A DNA stretch of 64,000 bases from Candidatus Poribacteria bacterium (GTDB taxonomy: Bacteria; Poribacteria; WGA-4E; WGA-3G): NCBI GenBank assembly GCA_028820635.1, contig JAPPIG010000082.1:1-64000 (forward strand). The letters run 5' to 3'. The notes beneath the pieces were generated by a model that worked only from the letters and a program-made list of their open reading frames with translations, was not told the DNA's origin and searched no databases. Made by a program: the position numbers and the translations under genes. Below are positions 24,201 through 31,768 of the stretch, piece by piece (positions within the stretch are counted from its first letter, which is position 1; each line of letters opens with the position of its first letter).

Positions 24201-27200
24201 GTAAAAATGAGCATGACAAAGCCTCTGAAACATGGCAAATATTACTTGAATCCGATCCGGAAAACACAAAGTATCAAGACGGTCTGGTAAATAGTTTTCA
24301 CAATGCTGGCAAACTTGAGCAAGCCCTCGGCGTTGCTCAGCAGTATGTTGAAGCAGAGCCGGAAGTCGGTGTCCATTATGTCCGTCTTGCTAAACTCTAT
24401 TCCGATGAAGATAGGAAGGATGAAGCAATCGCTGCTTATGAAAAAGCAATTGAACTCGCGCCTGGCGATAGAAATGTTTATCTGAAAGTTGCAGAACTCT
24501 ATTTTCTTAATGATGACATCGCCGCTACTGAAGAAGCATATAAAAACGCCATTCAATACACGCCAAATGAATGGAATCGTAGAGGTATTGAGCGGCAATT
24601 GATGAACCTCTATCGTTATCAAGGCAATTTGGAAGAGATGTTACAGAAGGCTGAGGATGAAGGCACGCTTACACTTGAGATGGAAAAAGAACGAGCGAAC
24701 TACTATCTCAGTATAGGTGAACTTGAGAAGTCTGCGGAAGCATACAAAACAGCATTTGATATGACTACTGATTCCTATGATAAGAATAGGATCTCCAGTG
24801 ATTTGTTCAAGGTTTACATAAAACTTGGCAAGACTAACTCGGTCTTAGAGATTTACGAAAAGGCAATCCAAGCGAATCCTACAGGTCGATTGATCAGTTA
24901 CGGTTCAAGTAGTATTTCAGCCAGACCTTATGCTGATCGTGCACGCGATAATTTAATCAACGCTTACAAGGATCAAGGTAAGCTTGAAGACTTGCAGGCA
25001 CTTTTTGAAGGTAAACTGCAGGAGAATCCAGAGAATTCCAAAAATCTGAAAATGATGGCTAAGATTTTTTGGAGTAGAGAAGATTTTAATAAGTCGGCTG
25101 AAGTCTATCAGACGCTCAGTCTAACACAACCTAACGATGTCCTCAGTCTCTACAATGCAGGTGCAGCATTGAACAGAAGCGGTCAAATAGGATTGGCAAA
25201 AGAGATGTTCAACAAAGCATCAACCGCACTTGAATCCAGTAGCGATAAAGATGATATGTGGTTTATTGGAACGCTCGCTACAATCTGCCTTGAGAACAAA
25301 ATATATGATCAAGCGATTGAACTTGCAGAAGCTGCACTTGTTGAAAGTCGCAGCTACGGCGGTAGTTCAGTTCAGGAGACTTTACACGAAATGCTTGGTA
25401 AATCCTACCGTGAGACAAAACGCTATGAAGAGGCTGTCAATGCATATCGGCAAATGGCAAATGTAGCAAGATATGATTGGCCGCGGGAAAGAGCAGAGAC
25501 TGCCATTGAAGAAATTGCCAGAGAAGGAAAACTCTATGAAAAATGGATTCCTGAACAACTTAAAAAGGTTGAGGCGAATCCCGAAAATGCTAACTTACGT
25601 TTGAAACTTGCTCAAAATTACGAAGCGACAAACAGAGTTAAAGAGGCGGTAGAACAATATGAAAAAATCAGTAAACTTCAACCTGAGAACTCACAGTGGT
25701 TTAAAAAGCTTGGTGAATTCTATGACAACATGCCAATCAAGAGACACGAGGCAGGCGAGTCGGTTGAAGGCACAGCACTAAACCTAAATGGAAATAGGAG
25801 TTTTGTAGAAATCGATGAGAGTGAATCTATAAACCAAATTTCGGGACAGGTGACGGTGTCAGCGTGGATTAAACCGACTAATTTTCCAAATGAGTATTTC
25901 CCCATTGTCTCTAAAACTGATGAGTGGGATTCCGATTTCAAAAAACGAAGTTTCTTCCTGAATCTTAAAGGAGATGGATCGATTCAATTTGCGGCATCAC
26001 CTGATGGAGAGGATGATGCATCTATTTATTCTCCAAAAAGTATCATTGAACTTAACACTTGGCACTATATTGCAGGTGTTGTGGATACGGAGACCGACAT
26101 CATCAAACTTTTCGTTGATGGAATTCAGGTTAATCAGCGAGATTTTAAAGGGAAGAAAAGGATATATCAAAGCAAATTCCCACTCCGTATTGGGTGGAGC
26201 TATGAGGAGGTATCCGCCCATAAATCTTTTGTGGGACAAATTGATGAGGTGCGTGTGTGGAACGTTGCGCGGACTGAACAACAGATTCGCGCCGATATGA
26301 ACACACAACTCAATGGTGATGAACCCGGTTTAGTCGGATACTGGAAATTTGACGCTGAAAATCAAGGTGTTATTGCTGACGCAACACAAAACAGAAATGA
26401 TGGTAAACTGATTGGAAATGCTACGTTTGAACCTTATACGCGTCCAATTTTTGAAAGTTCAAGAGAGGAACGATTGGTGCAAGTAATCGCTGCATATCAA
26501 AAAGCGATTGAACTTGAACCTACCTCATACCAACATTATGACTTGTTGGCAAAGTTCTACGTGAAAACATCACAGACATCAGATGCCGAAGCGGTATACC
26601 GTCAAGCATTAGATGCGTCTCTAACACAGGACAACCATAATTCTGCAATTAAAGCTATCTCCGATCTTTACGCTAAAGATGGGCAAGAGAGCAAGCGCAT
26701 TGCTATCCTTGAAGAGATAAAACCTGATATGGAGAAAAGCGCGGTACTGCACGAACTTTTGGGTGATCTCTACAAAAAAACAGGGGATTCTGAAAAAACG
26801 GATCTTGCCTACGCTGAGTGGTTAAAGATACGGCAGAAAGAGACTGAAGGTCAACAAAGTGCAAGTAATTATCGCAATTTTGCTGAAGAACTTCTTAATA
26901 AAGAGCGTTTTCCAGAGATCGCACTGATATTCGCAAAACGTGCATTACAAAGTTATACAGGTTCATATTATTATTACCCCACAACACTTGGCGATGCGTG
27001 TATCGCTAACGGACTTTTTGAAGACGCACTCATACACTATAAACACGCGTTAAGCATCGTGCCATCAGGATATTCAACAGAGCAATTTTGGAAACGCGTC
27101 GCGGAGGCAGGCAAGAAGGCGAATGACAAAGAGGGTTACAGTCAAATGCTTAGTGCGTTGATAAATACTATTCCCTCAACAGATTCAAGTAATCACGCCA

Positions 27201-28405
27201 ATGCTTACCGTATGTTGGCACAGTTCTATAGTGATACCGAATCGTCTGAGTATGTGGAAAACAATCTGCTATCAAAAACGGGCTTTGTTCCTGAAATTCG
27301 TTGGATAACGCTTGGCCCCTTCAAGAGCATAGATTCTTATGGTTATGAAAACTCCTATATTCCTGAGGAGACCACACAAATTGACACAACAGCCAAATAC
27401 TATGGTAGAGATGGACTCATCAGTTGGAAAAAAACTAAATATAGATCATTAGATGGACATTATGTTTTCGTTGGTGACAACGATGCGAGCGCAGCTTATG
27501 TATGGGCAGTTGTTATTTCGCCAGATGAACGCGAAATTACCTTCCGATTCGACAGCGATGACCAAGGTGTTATCTGGTTAAACGGCAAGCGAGTATTTAG
27601 TCATGATAGAACAAGTGGGACGAGACTTGATCGTTACACCGTTCCTGTCACCCTGAAGCAGGGAGAAAACACTATCCTTATGAAGATATGCAATTCAACG
27701 CAATCTTGGGATTTTTTCCTGCGGCTTACTGACGCTGAAGGTAATCCGTTTGAGGATTTGAAATTTAAGACTGCAGACGAGTTGCTGAATGCGCCGCCAC
27801 CTGAACCGACTTTCCATGTGAATGTTAATCTCGGCATGGCTGAATATTACAGCAAAAACAACATGCCCGAGAAGGCAATGGAACAGATGCAGCAGAACGG
27901 TATCGTTCAAGAAGATGCGTGGTGGGTGCTTGGACCATTTGATAACACCGCGGGAATTGGATACAACACCGCATACATTTCTGAAGACATCACGCAGATT
28001 GACACAACGGCAAAATATGAAGGGGTTGGTGGTCAATTAAGTTGGAAAAAATTTACGGATGATGCATTTGACGGTTTTATTGACTTCGGTAGGAACGTCA
28101 ATTGGCGTGTTGCATATACATTTGCAACTGTCACTTCTCCTGACGAACGGCAAGTGCAATTCAGATTTGGTAGCGATGATCAAGCCAAGTTGTGGTTAAA
28201 TGGCAAAGAGGTGTTTGCGAGAGCAAATGCTGGATGGGTAGTTCTTGACAGAGACATAATACCGGTTACACTTAAGGCTGGTAAAAACACAATCCTTGTC
28301 AAAGTTTGCAATGAAGAATTGAGTTGGGGATTCTATTTTCGGATTACGGATGCTGATGGCAAACCTTTTGAAGATTTACATATTAACAATGCCCAAGTCG
28401 ATTAG
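18212..28405 (+). CDS. Giant exported TPR protein with LamG and two C-terminal GPFD domains
   Basis: A 3397-aa protein starting after GGAGG (6-nt spacing). Residues 1-29 are a signal peptide or anchor (hydrophobic core, TANS before Gln30). A conserved head follows (IIERYKLMLNRKPKEG), then dozens of 34-residue TPR helices pairs (pattern A-x-Y-x-x-A-I-x-L-x-P), broken near residue 1246 by a Tyr/Pro-rich linker (YYYGYRPVQTTYP). At about 2520-2740 is a LamG/concanavalin-A-like lectin domain (VSAWIKPT...FVGQIDEVRVWNVART...GLVGYWKFD). More TPRs lead to two tandem beta-sandwich domains (about 3030-3185 and 3238-3390), each starting W-x-x-LGPF and containing FRFDSDDQ, WLNGK and a final LRITDADG. The second copy is absent from the other giants. 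TPR arrays bind proteins, LamG and the terminal domains may bind glycans; an extracytoplasmic scaffold is inferred. No enzyme motif is seen. Confidence 0.9.
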   Translation: MLRHLHLLAIVYLLCFIFSTLYFPLTANSQDEASDEKIIERYKLMLNRKPKEGSTFDRLYQFYLEGAGLDAMLSDYQADAQAKPNDSNLQLILGHIYKRLGKDTEAIAAYQRAVELAPENYYPHFALGKMYGTLRQHEEAIQALTQAAAFSEQAQDIPPEELTGIYKALGHAYFRRDRVDEAIQAWQKISELDPQDIFARIELADLFREQELYQQAIAQHEAIIQLKKDDPYRICLSHREIGNIHEAKGDYQDAIKSFDAALALTAPGNWLRKDLQHRIIGIFAADSNWGGLIEYYQARLEATPNEPELLGLLAAAYIENQQLEEGISTYRKGLELAPTDTNLRLNLIASLRNAEKFAEAAAEYEVLSEQDPDDFGIYRELGELYLQLGNQDKAKAVYQKMIDRDPNNPSTHLILAEIYTGHEWIEDAVSQYEKAISLAPHNLDYIEYFGEFYFRQANREKALETWNRMVADENATAENYDRLAQLLKTKNFKAEAVAASRKAVELMPNEYRYREALAKHLMEDQVYDKALTEYTAAMELAPNEFFAEKMDDKRIELYRRQGTLVDKIEALETELKKPGLADAEMFAHQKQLVKMYLKLGNITYALEVLLSAKQRKPDDISINRWIAQVYTRQGRRDEANATYMHLIEVDSANAREYHANIAESYLNVMDFDAATAAAKQVIAHSPRNPEGHELLAQIAKQSRNYETAIDSLKQAIRLRPEAIDTRSELAATYKLSGKLQQALAQYWRCWDLSDNVSDKLTFVKPLSEVYYDLGRRGDFEEKLKQLAKSNTGQVAPVLALAELHRMEGDLSSARFQLAQALNKQRENPELLSHLAQISVELGEIQEAVAYQQRLVKADPNLTHQQRLGELLFDAGREQEAIQAWTKLLHAKNQTLEAEVKLASLLLRHGLSEDAFLVLDRAAEKITGTDAHIPLYRLGAMLVGMNESERARPYFHRILDMSEPLENITKQWTKQSSIYASSTIPGVDYNKFDLSRTTIREIQSKPTLSGSGIAWVPKTFEEAQAGALVHLTTIAQQHGKLSELVQQFEADADANPTDIKTLETLARLYTLIQHNDKAKRTIDKLIEISPNDLAYQPLRLHRSIQENANYETLKKLLDDIPGLVPEARYRYIAEYAKMLYRDEKEEDASKLLSEVEEVKVADFNTGYALVDAFHLIEKTDIAERILLSLPKPPQAQQYQYRQLFEKLTDSYIEQAEPEKAIELFWIFCERTKPTGANPRRVDALARSSSYYYGYRPVQTTYPTPIVYFNSQRLNYLKSVFREFWIREQQGKLFTKFQKELDAAEGRDRIYPSLAMSYCYWWDEERDKAQEILSSLQKDFPDDLTLKLNAAIVSIQTGKFRDAFMMLEDLAEAEPRNRRQYNDLLLQLAIHTGDTVKLRELMAKLLNSPTGTQELYQFSQNLQDAGFTQYAIAAGKKAMVLAMTQRNANFLMELGEHLSDLGRGQDAALLAERALRFTNRPDRYGRMMYAYNFRRATNLVSRSKDMQERENLLIAEVEKNPKSYQTQIKLAIFYESANKIEKAAEAFKAALALRPNDSSIRLRYVRMLERNSMGEEALPEYTILLKNNSTALGYDYRKAIDAFVSAGKLDDLIALTKDIIMPVGQYAGSDLTVEVGRRCLAENRPQPAIEIFQKILEVHPKWDYVHRDLASAYVAAGEPEKAIQYLTEKHEIGKTSLSQTAFQLKIAEYHEAAGGRESAIQYLQEKTETGDLSNTQSTVVLKLAEYYEVSGELEQFITEYEAKLAEDPSNTKLLYLLASMKIKANDIEGANLHINALIDDALLSVETKWLYNLADVSEKAGVHDLQFRLLEAVAEKLENQNSWALATSYEKLGEAYIKKEEMEKAQNAFRKMGTIQTMRDSSRSTYEKRQLASKYMQYEMWDDAETLYTEVINDLSASSWERESAQEQFMEIKQRRGDLNSPQFVEKIQEMGISMQRAIAQEFAQRNQVEKALEIFERISETMPEDLESRAQLAKLYSRKNEHDKASETWQILLESDPENTKYQDGLVNSFHNAGKLEQALGVAQQYVEAEPEVGVHYVRLAKLYSDEDRKDEAIAAYEKAIELAPGDRNVYLKVAELYFLNDDIAATEEAYKNAIQYTPNEWNRRGIERQLMNLYRYQGNLEEMLQKAEDEGTLTLEMEKERANYYLSIGELEKSAEAYKTAFDMTTDSYDKNRISSDLFKVYIKLGKTNSVLEIYEKAIQANPTGRLISYGSSSISARPYADRARDNLINAYKDQGKLEDLQALFEGKLQENPENSKNLKMMAKIFWSREDFNKSAEVYQTLSLTQPNDVLSLYNAGAALNRSGQIGLAKEMFNKASTALESSSDKDDMWFIGTLATICLENKIYDQAIELAEAALVESRSYGGSSVQETLHEMLGKSYRETKRYEEAVNAYRQMANVARYDWPRERAETAIEEIAREGKLYEKWIPEQLKKVEANPENANLRLKLAQNYEATNRVKEAVEQYEKISKLQPENSQWFKKLGEFYDNMPIKRHEAGESVEGTALNLNGNRSFVEIDESESINQISGQVTVSAWIKPTNFPNEYFPIVSKTDEWDSDFKKRSFFLNLKGDGSIQFAASPDGEDDASIYSPKSIIELNTWHYIAGVVDTETDIIKLFVDGIQVNQRDFKGKKRIYQSKFPLRIGWSYEEVSAHKSFVGQIDEVRVWNVARTEQQIRADMNTQLNGDEPGLVGYWKFDAENQGVIADATQNRNDGKLIGNATFEPYTRPIFESSREERLVQVIAAYQKAIELEPTSYQHYDLLAKFYVKTSQTSDAEAVYRQALDASLTQDNHNSAIKAISDLYAKDGQESKRIAILEEIKPDMEKSAVLHELLGDLYKKTGDSEKTDLAYAEWLKIRQKETEGQQSASNYRNFAEELLNKERFPEIALIFAKRALQSYTGSYYYYPTTLGDACIANGLFEDALIHYKHALSIVPSGYSTEQFWKRVAEAGKKANDKEGYSQMLSALINTIPSTDSSNHANAYRMLAQFYSDTESSEYVENNLLSKTGFVPEIRWITLGPFKSIDSYGYENSYIPEETTQIDTTAKYYGRDGLISWKKTKYRSLDGHYVFVGDNDASAAYVWAVVISPDEREITFRFDSDDQGVIWLNGKRVFSHDRTSGTRLDRYTVPVTLKQGENTILMKICNSTQSWDFFLRLTDAEGNPFEDLKFKTADELLNAPPPEPTFHVNVNLGMAEYYSKNNMPEKAMEQMQQNGIVQEDAWWVLGPFDNTAGIGYNTAYISEDITQIDTTAKYEGVGGQLSWKKFTDDAFDGFIDFGRNVNWRVAYTFATVTSPDERQVQFRFGSDDQAKLWLNGKEVFARANAGWVVLDRDIIPVTLKAGKNTILVKVCNEELSWGFYFRITDADGKPFEDLHINNAQVD

Positions 28406-28408
28406 CTC

Positions 28409-28560
28409 GTAGGTTGGGTTGAGGCACGAAACCCACTGAATTCCTTTTGGCATTCAGCGGGTGTCAACTTAAGGATATATCCGATTGTTGGAGGGCTTTG
28501 TAAGCCCGATTTAGATGTCAAAATCTCTCAATATCGGGGTTTTAAACCCCTCCAACAATA
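28409..28560. repeat. Composite repeat: GTAG hairpin, D remnant, truncated B element
   Basis: 28409-28435 is a GTAG hairpin of the GTTGGGTT/AACCCA type. A shortened D element (28436-28459, arms GAATTCC/GGCATTC) interrupts it. From 28460 runs the left end GGTGTCAACTTAAGG of a B-type element with the interior hairpins GGGCTT/AAGCCC (after TTGTTGGAG) and GGGGTTT/AAACCCC (before CTCCAACAA). The right terminal repeat is missing; the sequence runs directly into the start of the LRR gene. Confidence 0.7.
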
Positions 28561-28572
28561 GATCGTTTGGTC

Positions 28573-30855
28573 ATGAAGAATTATTATCTTTTATTTATAT
28601 TGCTCATAGTGATTGTTGGTTGTGCATCAGAACCTGTGGAGATACCTGATCCAAACTTGGCTGCGGCTGTGCGCGAGAAATTGGACATAGCTCCAGACAA
28701 ACCGATTCGTCTAAAGAAATTGGAAAAGTTGGAGAGTATTAATGCATGGGAAAAAGGTATAAGTGACTTAACGGGATTAGAAAAGATGACGGGTTTAACA
28801 AGTTTATATCTTGGCAACAATCAAATCCAAGATATAACACCATTAGCTGGATTGACACAACTGAGAAGTTTGGGTCTTTCCTATAATCCAATTGGCGACA
28901 TTACACCACTTGCTGGATTGACGCAACTTCAACACTTGGATTGCAGGAATTGTCAAATCAGTGACATTTCAGTCGTTACTGGAATGACGAATCTCAGGAA
29001 CTTAGACCTTTGGGAAAATCAAGTCCGTGACATTACGCCACTAACGAATTTGACGCAGCTTACGAATTTAGACCTCTATCACAACCAAGTCCGTGACATT
29101 ACGCCACTGACGAATTTGACACAACTCAAAGAGTTATTGCTTGGGACTAATCAAATAAACGACATAGGAGCACTTGCTAAATTAGATCAATTGACACGTT
29201 TGTGGCTTGGAAGTAATCAGATCAGTGACATCACTGCTCTCGCCGGATTAAAGCAGCTGGAAGAAATATCACTTGATTACAATCAGATCAGTGACATTAC
29301 GCCGCTCGCCAAATTAAAACGGCTTAAAGAGTTACAGCTTGCCAGAAATCAAATTGCGGACATTACGCCGCTTGCAGAATTGACACAACTAACAAAGTTA
29401 ACGCTTGGGGACAATAAAATTCGAAATGTTGCAGATGTTGTGACACTATTCTCTGGATTGAAGCAGCTTAGAGAGTTAGAACTTGACCAAAATGAAATCA
29501 GCGATATCAAACCCCTTACACAATTAAACCAGCTTACCGCGTTAAATCTTGGTGGAAACAAAATTGCGGACATTACGCCGCTCGCTAAATTAACAAAACT
29601 TAATGAGTTAAATATCTCCTATAATCAAATTTCGGACATCACACCACTTGCGGGATTAAGACAACTCTCGCGTTTACTTATATGGATCAATAAGGTTGAT
29701 GACATCACACCCCTCACAGATTTAACTCAGTTGACATGGTTAAATCTCAATAATAATCAAATTTCGGATATTACACCCCTTGCTGGACTAACAAAACTTG
29801 AAATCTTAAACCTTGAGCAAAATGAAATCAGCGACATCACACCCCTTGCTGGATTAACAAAACTTATGGCACTATCACTCGGTGAGAATAAAATTTCGGA
29901 CATCACACCACTCACAGATTTAACACAACTTAGGGAGTTACGTCTCAGTGCTCACCATTCGGATTCTCGCTATAGCCAAAATCAAATTCGAGACATCACA
30001 CCCCTTGCTGGATTAACGCAGCTGACTTACCTAACCTTAGCGAATAACGAAATCAGCGATATCACACCCTTTAGGGATTTTAAACAACTTCAACATTTAG
30101 AGCTTAAGCATAACAAAATCATTGATATAACACCTCTCGCAGATTTGATACATCTGCGTGCCTTATCGCTTAGTGATAATAAAATAAGTGATATAACACC
30201 CCTTGCTGGATTGACAGGGTTAACATGGTTAGTCCTTGACCAGAATGAGATTGATAACATCGCACCGCTCGCCGGGTTAACAAAACTCAATATTTTATAT
30301 CTCGGTGGAAATAAAATTCATGATACCAAACCACTCGCAGGATTAGGTGAACTTAGTATTCTTTCTCTTTATGACAATTCAATAAGTGATATTTCGCCAC
30401 TGGAGAAATTGACACAATTACCTGATTTACAACTGAGCGGGAATCAAATCACCGGTCTCACGCCTCTGGCAAAATTGATTCAACTCCGCCGCTTAGGACT
30501 TGGGAATAATCAAATTGCAGACATCACACCACTCACAGGCTTAAAAAACCTCGATTATCTTACTTTGATCAAGAACCAGGTTAGTGATATTGCCACTCTC
30601 TCGCAATTGACACAACTTCAGAGTTTATGGCTAACGGAGAATCAAATTTCGGACATCACACCGCTCACAAACTTAACGCAGCTTGCATATTTGGGGTTGG
30701 AGAAAAACCAAATTCGCGACATAAAATCTCTTGAAAACCTTAAGAACCTGAGAGTGTTACACATTAGTGAAAACCCAATTCAAAACATGTCTCCGATTCA
30801 AAGACTTCGTAAACAGAATCCAGATTTAAAAGTAAATCCAAAACGAAATCATTGA
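28573..30855 (+). CDS. LRR lipoprotein with 30 internalin-like repeats
   Basis: A 760-aa protein. The start ATG at 28573 is preferred over an in-frame TTG two codons upstream; neither has a strong ribosome site. Residues 1-17 end in IVIVG followed by Cys, a lipobox, so the protein is probably lipid-anchored. A cap (IPDPNLAAAVREKL...GISDLTGLEKM) leads into 30 leucine-rich repeats of 22 residues (T-x-L-x-x-L-x-L-x-x-N-x-I-x-DITPLAGL). Two repeats are longer: the tenth (26 residues) and the eighteenth (31, with insert SAHHSDSRYSQ). The repeat class is that of bacterial internalins, a binding surface for proteins. The very uniform repeats suggest recent internal duplication. It lies between a giant TPR gene and a transposase fragment. 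Confidence 0.88.
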   Translation: MKNYYLLFILLIVIVGCASEPVEIPDPNLAAAVREKLDIAPDKPIRLKKLEKLESINAWEKGISDLTGLEKMTGLTSLYLGNNQIQDITPLAGLTQLRSLGLSYNPIGDITPLAGLTQLQHLDCRNCQISDISVVTGMTNLRNLDLWENQVRDITPLTNLTQLTNLDLYHNQVRDITPLTNLTQLKELLLGTNQINDIGALAKLDQLTRLWLGSNQISDITALAGLKQLEEISLDYNQISDITPLAKLKRLKELQLARNQIADITPLAELTQLTKLTLGDNKIRNVADVVTLFSGLKQLRELELDQNEISDIKPLTQLNQLTALNLGGNKIADITPLAKLTKLNELNISYNQISDITPLAGLRQLSRLLIWINKVDDITPLTDLTQLTWLNLNNNQISDITPLAGLTKLEILNLEQNEISDITPLAGLTKLMALSLGENKISDITPLTDLTQLRELRLSAHHSDSRYSQNQIRDITPLAGLTQLTYLTLANNEISDITPFRDFKQLQHLELKHNKIIDITPLADLIHLRALSLSDNKISDITPLAGLTGLTWLVLDQNEIDNIAPLAGLTKLNILYLGGNKIHDTKPLAGLGELSILSLYDNSISDISPLEKLTQLPDLQLSGNQITGLTPLAKLIQLRRLGLGNNQIADITPLTGLKNLDYLTLIKNQVSDIATLSQLTQLQSLWLTENQISDITPLTNLTQLAYLGLEKNQIRDIKSLENLKNLRVLHISENPIQNMSPIQRLRKQNPDLKVNPKRNH

Positions 30856-30928
30856 TGAGGATAGTATATGGTGTTCGTAGGAGTTTGATTCACTGTCATT
30901 TCTTTCATTTTCTATCCTTGTATCGTAT

Positions 30929-31093
30929 AGTAGATTTTGGAATTACTTTGACACTCCACAGCGAGGTTAGGAAACCTCGCCTACCAGTGTGAATGTAAGC
31001 GAGGTTAGGAAGAAATCAACGGTGTGAATGCCATTTAGGTATTCCCCGCCTTGCCAGCAGAGGAATGTAAGAGGCGCAATGAATTGCGCGACT
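30929..31093. repeat. Composite repeat region after the LRR gene
   Basis: 30929-30955 resembles the end of a C-type element (TATAGTAGATTTTGGAATT). 30961-30984 is a GTAG hairpin (minus strand, stem GCGAGGTT/AACCTCGC). A second half-copy of that hairpin from about 30999 is interrupted by a D element (31013-31049, AATCAAC head). 31073-31091 is a palindrome GCGCAAT-GA-ATTGCGC, related to GCACAAT-GA-ATTGTGC at 34722-34737. Confidence 0.7.
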
Positions 31094-31232
31094 GCAAACG
31101 CTGCAAATGCCAATAATGTTCACTTAATTTATATGAGGGTGTTTCATAAATAATAGTTGTCAAAAGTCAGGATAAAAGGTACTCTTTGAATTAATTTTTT
31201 AGCAATAAGAAATTAGTTTCAAGGAGATACCC

Positions 31233-31682
31233 ATGAAATATCCTGACATAATAGAGTATACCACATTTCTTTTTTCGGTGTTAGATGAGTTTTTACTGAC
31301 CCAAGAAAGCGTCTCAAAAAGAGGGAGCCCCGAAACTTATCCGGATGCTTCTCTCATCGTCTTTTCCGCGGTTATGACACTCAAGGGGATTACCGCTATG
31401 CGCGCACAACAAGATTACTTATTTCACCATCCGCTCTGGCTCCAAAGATGTCGGCTCCCGGCGTGTCCGTCTCAGGTGACACTCGGACGTAGATACAAAG
31501 CGTTGACACCGATATACAGCGACACAAATCGAGACATGCCAAAAGGTACGAAAACTGCGATTGAACCCATCTTTGATTTGTTGAGCAAACTCTTGTCAAT
31601 CACAGGGAAGCATAAACCTTTACCCGTGCGAAACTTGGCATATGTTTCTACCTTTTTGGGCAAGGTAATACCTCCGCAGTAA
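31233..31682 (+). CDS. Transposase-like N-terminal fragment
   Basis: A 149-aa ORF with a good AAGGAG site (6-nt spacing). The segment YPDASLIVFSAVMTLKGI, then QQDYLFHHPLWLQRCRLP and PSQVTLGRRYKAL, resembles the N-terminal DNA-binding part of IS4/IS982-like DDE transposases. The catalytic DDE core is absent and the sequence stops after 149 residues, so it is a fragment or decayed insertion sequence. No clear terminal inverted repeats were found at its edges. It is unlikely to be active alone. Family identity is tentative. Confidence 0.5.
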   Translation: MKYPDIIEYTTFLFSVLDEFLLTQESVSKRGSPETYPDASLIVFSAVMTLKGITAMRAQQDYLFHHPLWLQRCRLPACPSQVTLGRRYKALTPIYSDTNRDMPKGTKTAIEPIFDLLSKLLSITGKHKPLPVRNLAYVSTFLGKVIPPQ

Positions 31683-31768
31683 ACAATTGTGTTAAGAATT
31701 AGATTGTTTTTAGATTTGAAACATGGAGTAAAAGATGGATTTGTTACGAGGCATTCTAAGTTAATTCC

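Noticed and set aside
31233-31682. A complete insertion sequence
   Set aside because: The ORF covers only the N-terminal part of a transposase, with no catalytic core and no detectable terminal inverted repeats.
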